A program made the translations under genes and the position numbers. This document shows positions 21,354-22,463 of a DNA stretch of 22,463 bases, piece by piece. Each line of letters opens with the position of its first letter. Within the stretch, counting starts at the first letter, position 1. The notes below the pieces were generated by a model, which had not been told where the DNA came from, ran no database searches, and was given only the letters and a program-made list of their open reading frames with translations. The stretch comes from Nitriliruptorales bacterium (GTDB taxonomy: Bacteria; Actinomycetota; Nitriliruptoria; Euzebyales; Egibacteraceae). The stretch spans positions 1-22,463 of the forward strand of contig SLNF01000168.1 of assembly GCA_007133145.1 (NCBI GenBank), in the 5' to 3' direction.

Positions 21354-21647
21354 CTACGGGAGCCGCCCGAGCATCCCGAGGAGCTCGCCGACGGTGTGGT
21401 CCTCCTCGAGAGGGTGGCGCAGCCCGCGATCCACATCGATCGTGTAGTGGTTCCGCCGTCCGGTCCGTTCGCGGACGACATAGCCGGCGTGGACGAGGTC
21501 GCTGATGATCGCCTGCACCGCGCGCTCGCTGATGCCCACCAGATCGGCGATCTCGCGGGCTCGCACATCGGGGTTGTCCGCGATGCAGACGAGCACGTGG
21601 GCGTGGTTGGTGAGGAAGGTCCATCGCCCTGCTGTGGACCGTGTCAT
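21354..21647 (-). CDS. Winged-helix transcriptional regulator
   Basis: A 97-residue DNA-binding protein. The N-terminal helix WTFLTNHAHVLVCIADNP leads into a helix-turn-helix, REIADLVGISERAVQAIISD (residues 31-50), and then the wing LVHAGYVVRERTGRRNHYTI (51-70). The short tail GLRHPLEEDHTVGELLGML is probably for dimerisation. This is a compact MarR/ArsR-like winged-helix family frequent in Actinobacteria. No metal-binding Cys/His cluster of the SmtB type is visible. The ATG at 21647 has GGGAGGG about 9 bases upstream; the frame is open further up, but the added residues are not domain-like. It is encoded on the same strand as, and upstream of, the ion-transport operon, with the inverted repeat between them, so I infer that it regulates that operon. 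Confidence 0.75.
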   Translation of the reverse strand: MTRSTAGRWTFLTNHAHVLVCIADNPDVRAREIADLVGISERAVQAIISDLVHAGYVVRERTGRRNHYTIDVDRGLRHPLEEDHTVGELLGMLGRLP

Positions 21648-21821
21648 CGACGCCGCCCTCCCGTGGAGGCTTCCAGGGTACCGAAAAGGCGAAGTGAAGT
21701 TCGGGTCTCGGACGCCGCGTCGGCAGCGGCAATCCAGGCTCGCGGGTCGCCGCACCCCGTGGCGTGCGGCGAGTGCGTCCCGGGGTTGCGACCCCGCCGA
21801 CCGGACGCGAGGGTGGCCACC

Positions 21822-22154
21822 ATGGAGCACGTACGCCTCCGCGAGCTCGCCGTGGCCGCCCGGGTGGCCGATGCGCTCGTCTACGCCGCCGGGGTCGCGG
21901 GGGTCGTCGCCGGCGGACTGCTCTTCCGCGAGGGCGAGCCGGTCTTCGCCGTCGTCGTGTGGATCGTGACGTTCATCGCCGGGGCGGCGCTGCGGCTGGC
22001 CTCGTGGGCGGCGCGGGCGCTCGCGGAGATCCTCGAGCGGACCCGCCGGATCGAGGACGACGTCGCCCGGCTAGCCGGCCCCGCGGCGGCCGAGCGACCG
22101 CGGCGGCCCGACGAGCCGCCTGACCCCTACCGCCGCTGGGGCGGGTGGCACTGA
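21822..22154 (+). CDS. Small two-helix membrane protein, unknown function
   Basis: A 110-residue protein with two hydrophobic helices (residues ~15-34, VADALVYAAGVAGVVAGGLL; ~41-60, VFAVVVWIVTFIAGAALRLA), then a charged helix ARALAEILERTRRIEDDVAR that looks coiled-coil-like, and a Pro-rich tail ending DPYRRWGGWH. I do not recognise the family. The ATG at 21822 has GAGGG 8 bases upstream; the frame is open far upstream, but those residues are unrelated. It is divergent from the regulator gene (174 bases with no other gene seen) and converges on glyS. Confidence 0.6.
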   Translation: MEHVRLRELAVAARVADALVYAAGVAGVVAGGLLFREGEPVFAVVVWIVTFIAGAALRLASWAARALAEILERTRRIEDDVARLAGPAAAERPRRPDEPPDPYRRWGGWH

Positions 22155-22254
22155 CGCCGGCCGACGCTCCGCCCGGGAGGGGATCCGACCCGGGGCGACG
22201 CCCGCGACCGACGCGCGGCCGGCACGGCGGCACCGGCACGGGACCGCGAGGAGC

Positions 22255-22463
22255 TCAGTCGACGGTGTCGAGCCGTTCGGCGAGGTAGCCCTCGAGGCGG
22301 TCGATCGCGACGCGCTCCTGGACCATCGTGTCGCGGTCGCGGACGGTGACCGCGCGGTCCTCCTCGACGGTCTCGAAGTCGACGGTGACGCAGAACGGCG
22401 TGCCGACCTCGTCCTGGCGGCGGTAGCGCTTGCCGATCGAGCCGGTCTCGTCGTAGTCGATCA
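22255..22463 (-). CDS. glyS: Glycyl-tRNA synthetase, C-terminal end (partial)
   Basis: The last 68 codons of a minus-strand gene that continues beyond the window. The visible sequence IDYDETGSIGKRYRRQDEVG, then TPFCVTVDFETV and VTVRDRDTMVQERVAIDRLE, is the ending of the HGTP anticodon-binding domain of the single-chain (alpha2) bacterial/eukaryotic-type glycyl-tRNA synthetase, which charges tRNA-Gly. It ends normally at TGA 22257-22255. In many Actinobacteria glyS lies on the same strand not far upstream of dgt-dnaG, as seen here. The 100 bases to the convergent small membrane protein gene contain only GC-rich potential hairpins without a T tract. Confidence 0.92.
   Translation of the reverse strand, partial: IDYDETGSIGKRYRRQDEVGTPFCVTVDFETVEEDRAVTVRDRDTMVQERVAIDRLEGYLAERLDTVD

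Noticed and set aside
22155..22254. Terminator between the small membrane protein gene and glyS
   Set aside because: CCCGGG-based pairings exist but are imperfect and lack a T tract; not distinguishable from background GC-rich folding.

Overview
This is a very GC-rich window with the coding style of a high-GC Actinomycetota: GTG starts, 4-base start/stop overlaps, a probable leaderless start, cell-wall-binding repeat 2 domains, and a dgt-like gene next to dnaG. The abundance of CWB2-type surface proteins and the short housekeeping sigma factor would fit a deep actinobacterial lineage such as Nitriliruptoria, but that placement is inference.

Left part (1-7140): an accessory region rich in toxin-antitoxin debris. 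It starts with the tail of a VapC-like PIN toxin. A decayed DUF433/DUF5615 toxin-antitoxin pair follows, with an in-frame TGA in the antitoxin and only the first ~27 codons of the toxin recognisable. After ~660 bases with no gene comes a secreted protein of 1745 residues with 14 Ycf48/BNR-like propeller repeats, about eight carboxypeptidase-regulatory-like beta-sandwich repeats and three C-terminal CWB2 repeats. An intact RHH-antitoxin/MazF pair closes the block, with a palindrome overlapping its start-proximal promoter.

Middle part (7262-12686): a CAU-anticodon tRNA and a tRNA-Asn flank an HTH plus LAGLIDADG-like gene whose end runs 18 bases into the tRNA-Asn gene. A small YtxH-like membrane protein follows. 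Then comes a minus-strand core operon: a dGTPase-like gene that has lost its catalytic aspartates, dnaG and the housekeeping sigma gene, the last two joined by a GTGA overlap.

Right part (12768-22154): a co-directional minus-strand ion-transport operon. It contains a 97-aa membrane protein, three consecutive proton-antiporter-like subunits of the NuoL/M/N-MrpA/D superfamily, a P2-like cation P-type ATPase with altered cation ligands, and a doubly frameshifted DoxX-like gene. A winged-helix regulator lies upstream, and between them an AT-rich inverted repeat overlaps a good promoter. A small two-helix membrane protein and the C-terminal end of glycyl-tRNA synthetase (glyS) close the window. 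The glyS ... dgt-dnaG anchors are typical actinobacterial chromosome; the ion-transport operon between them is the most interesting accessory block. No CRISPR array, insertion sequence or rRNA gene was seen.
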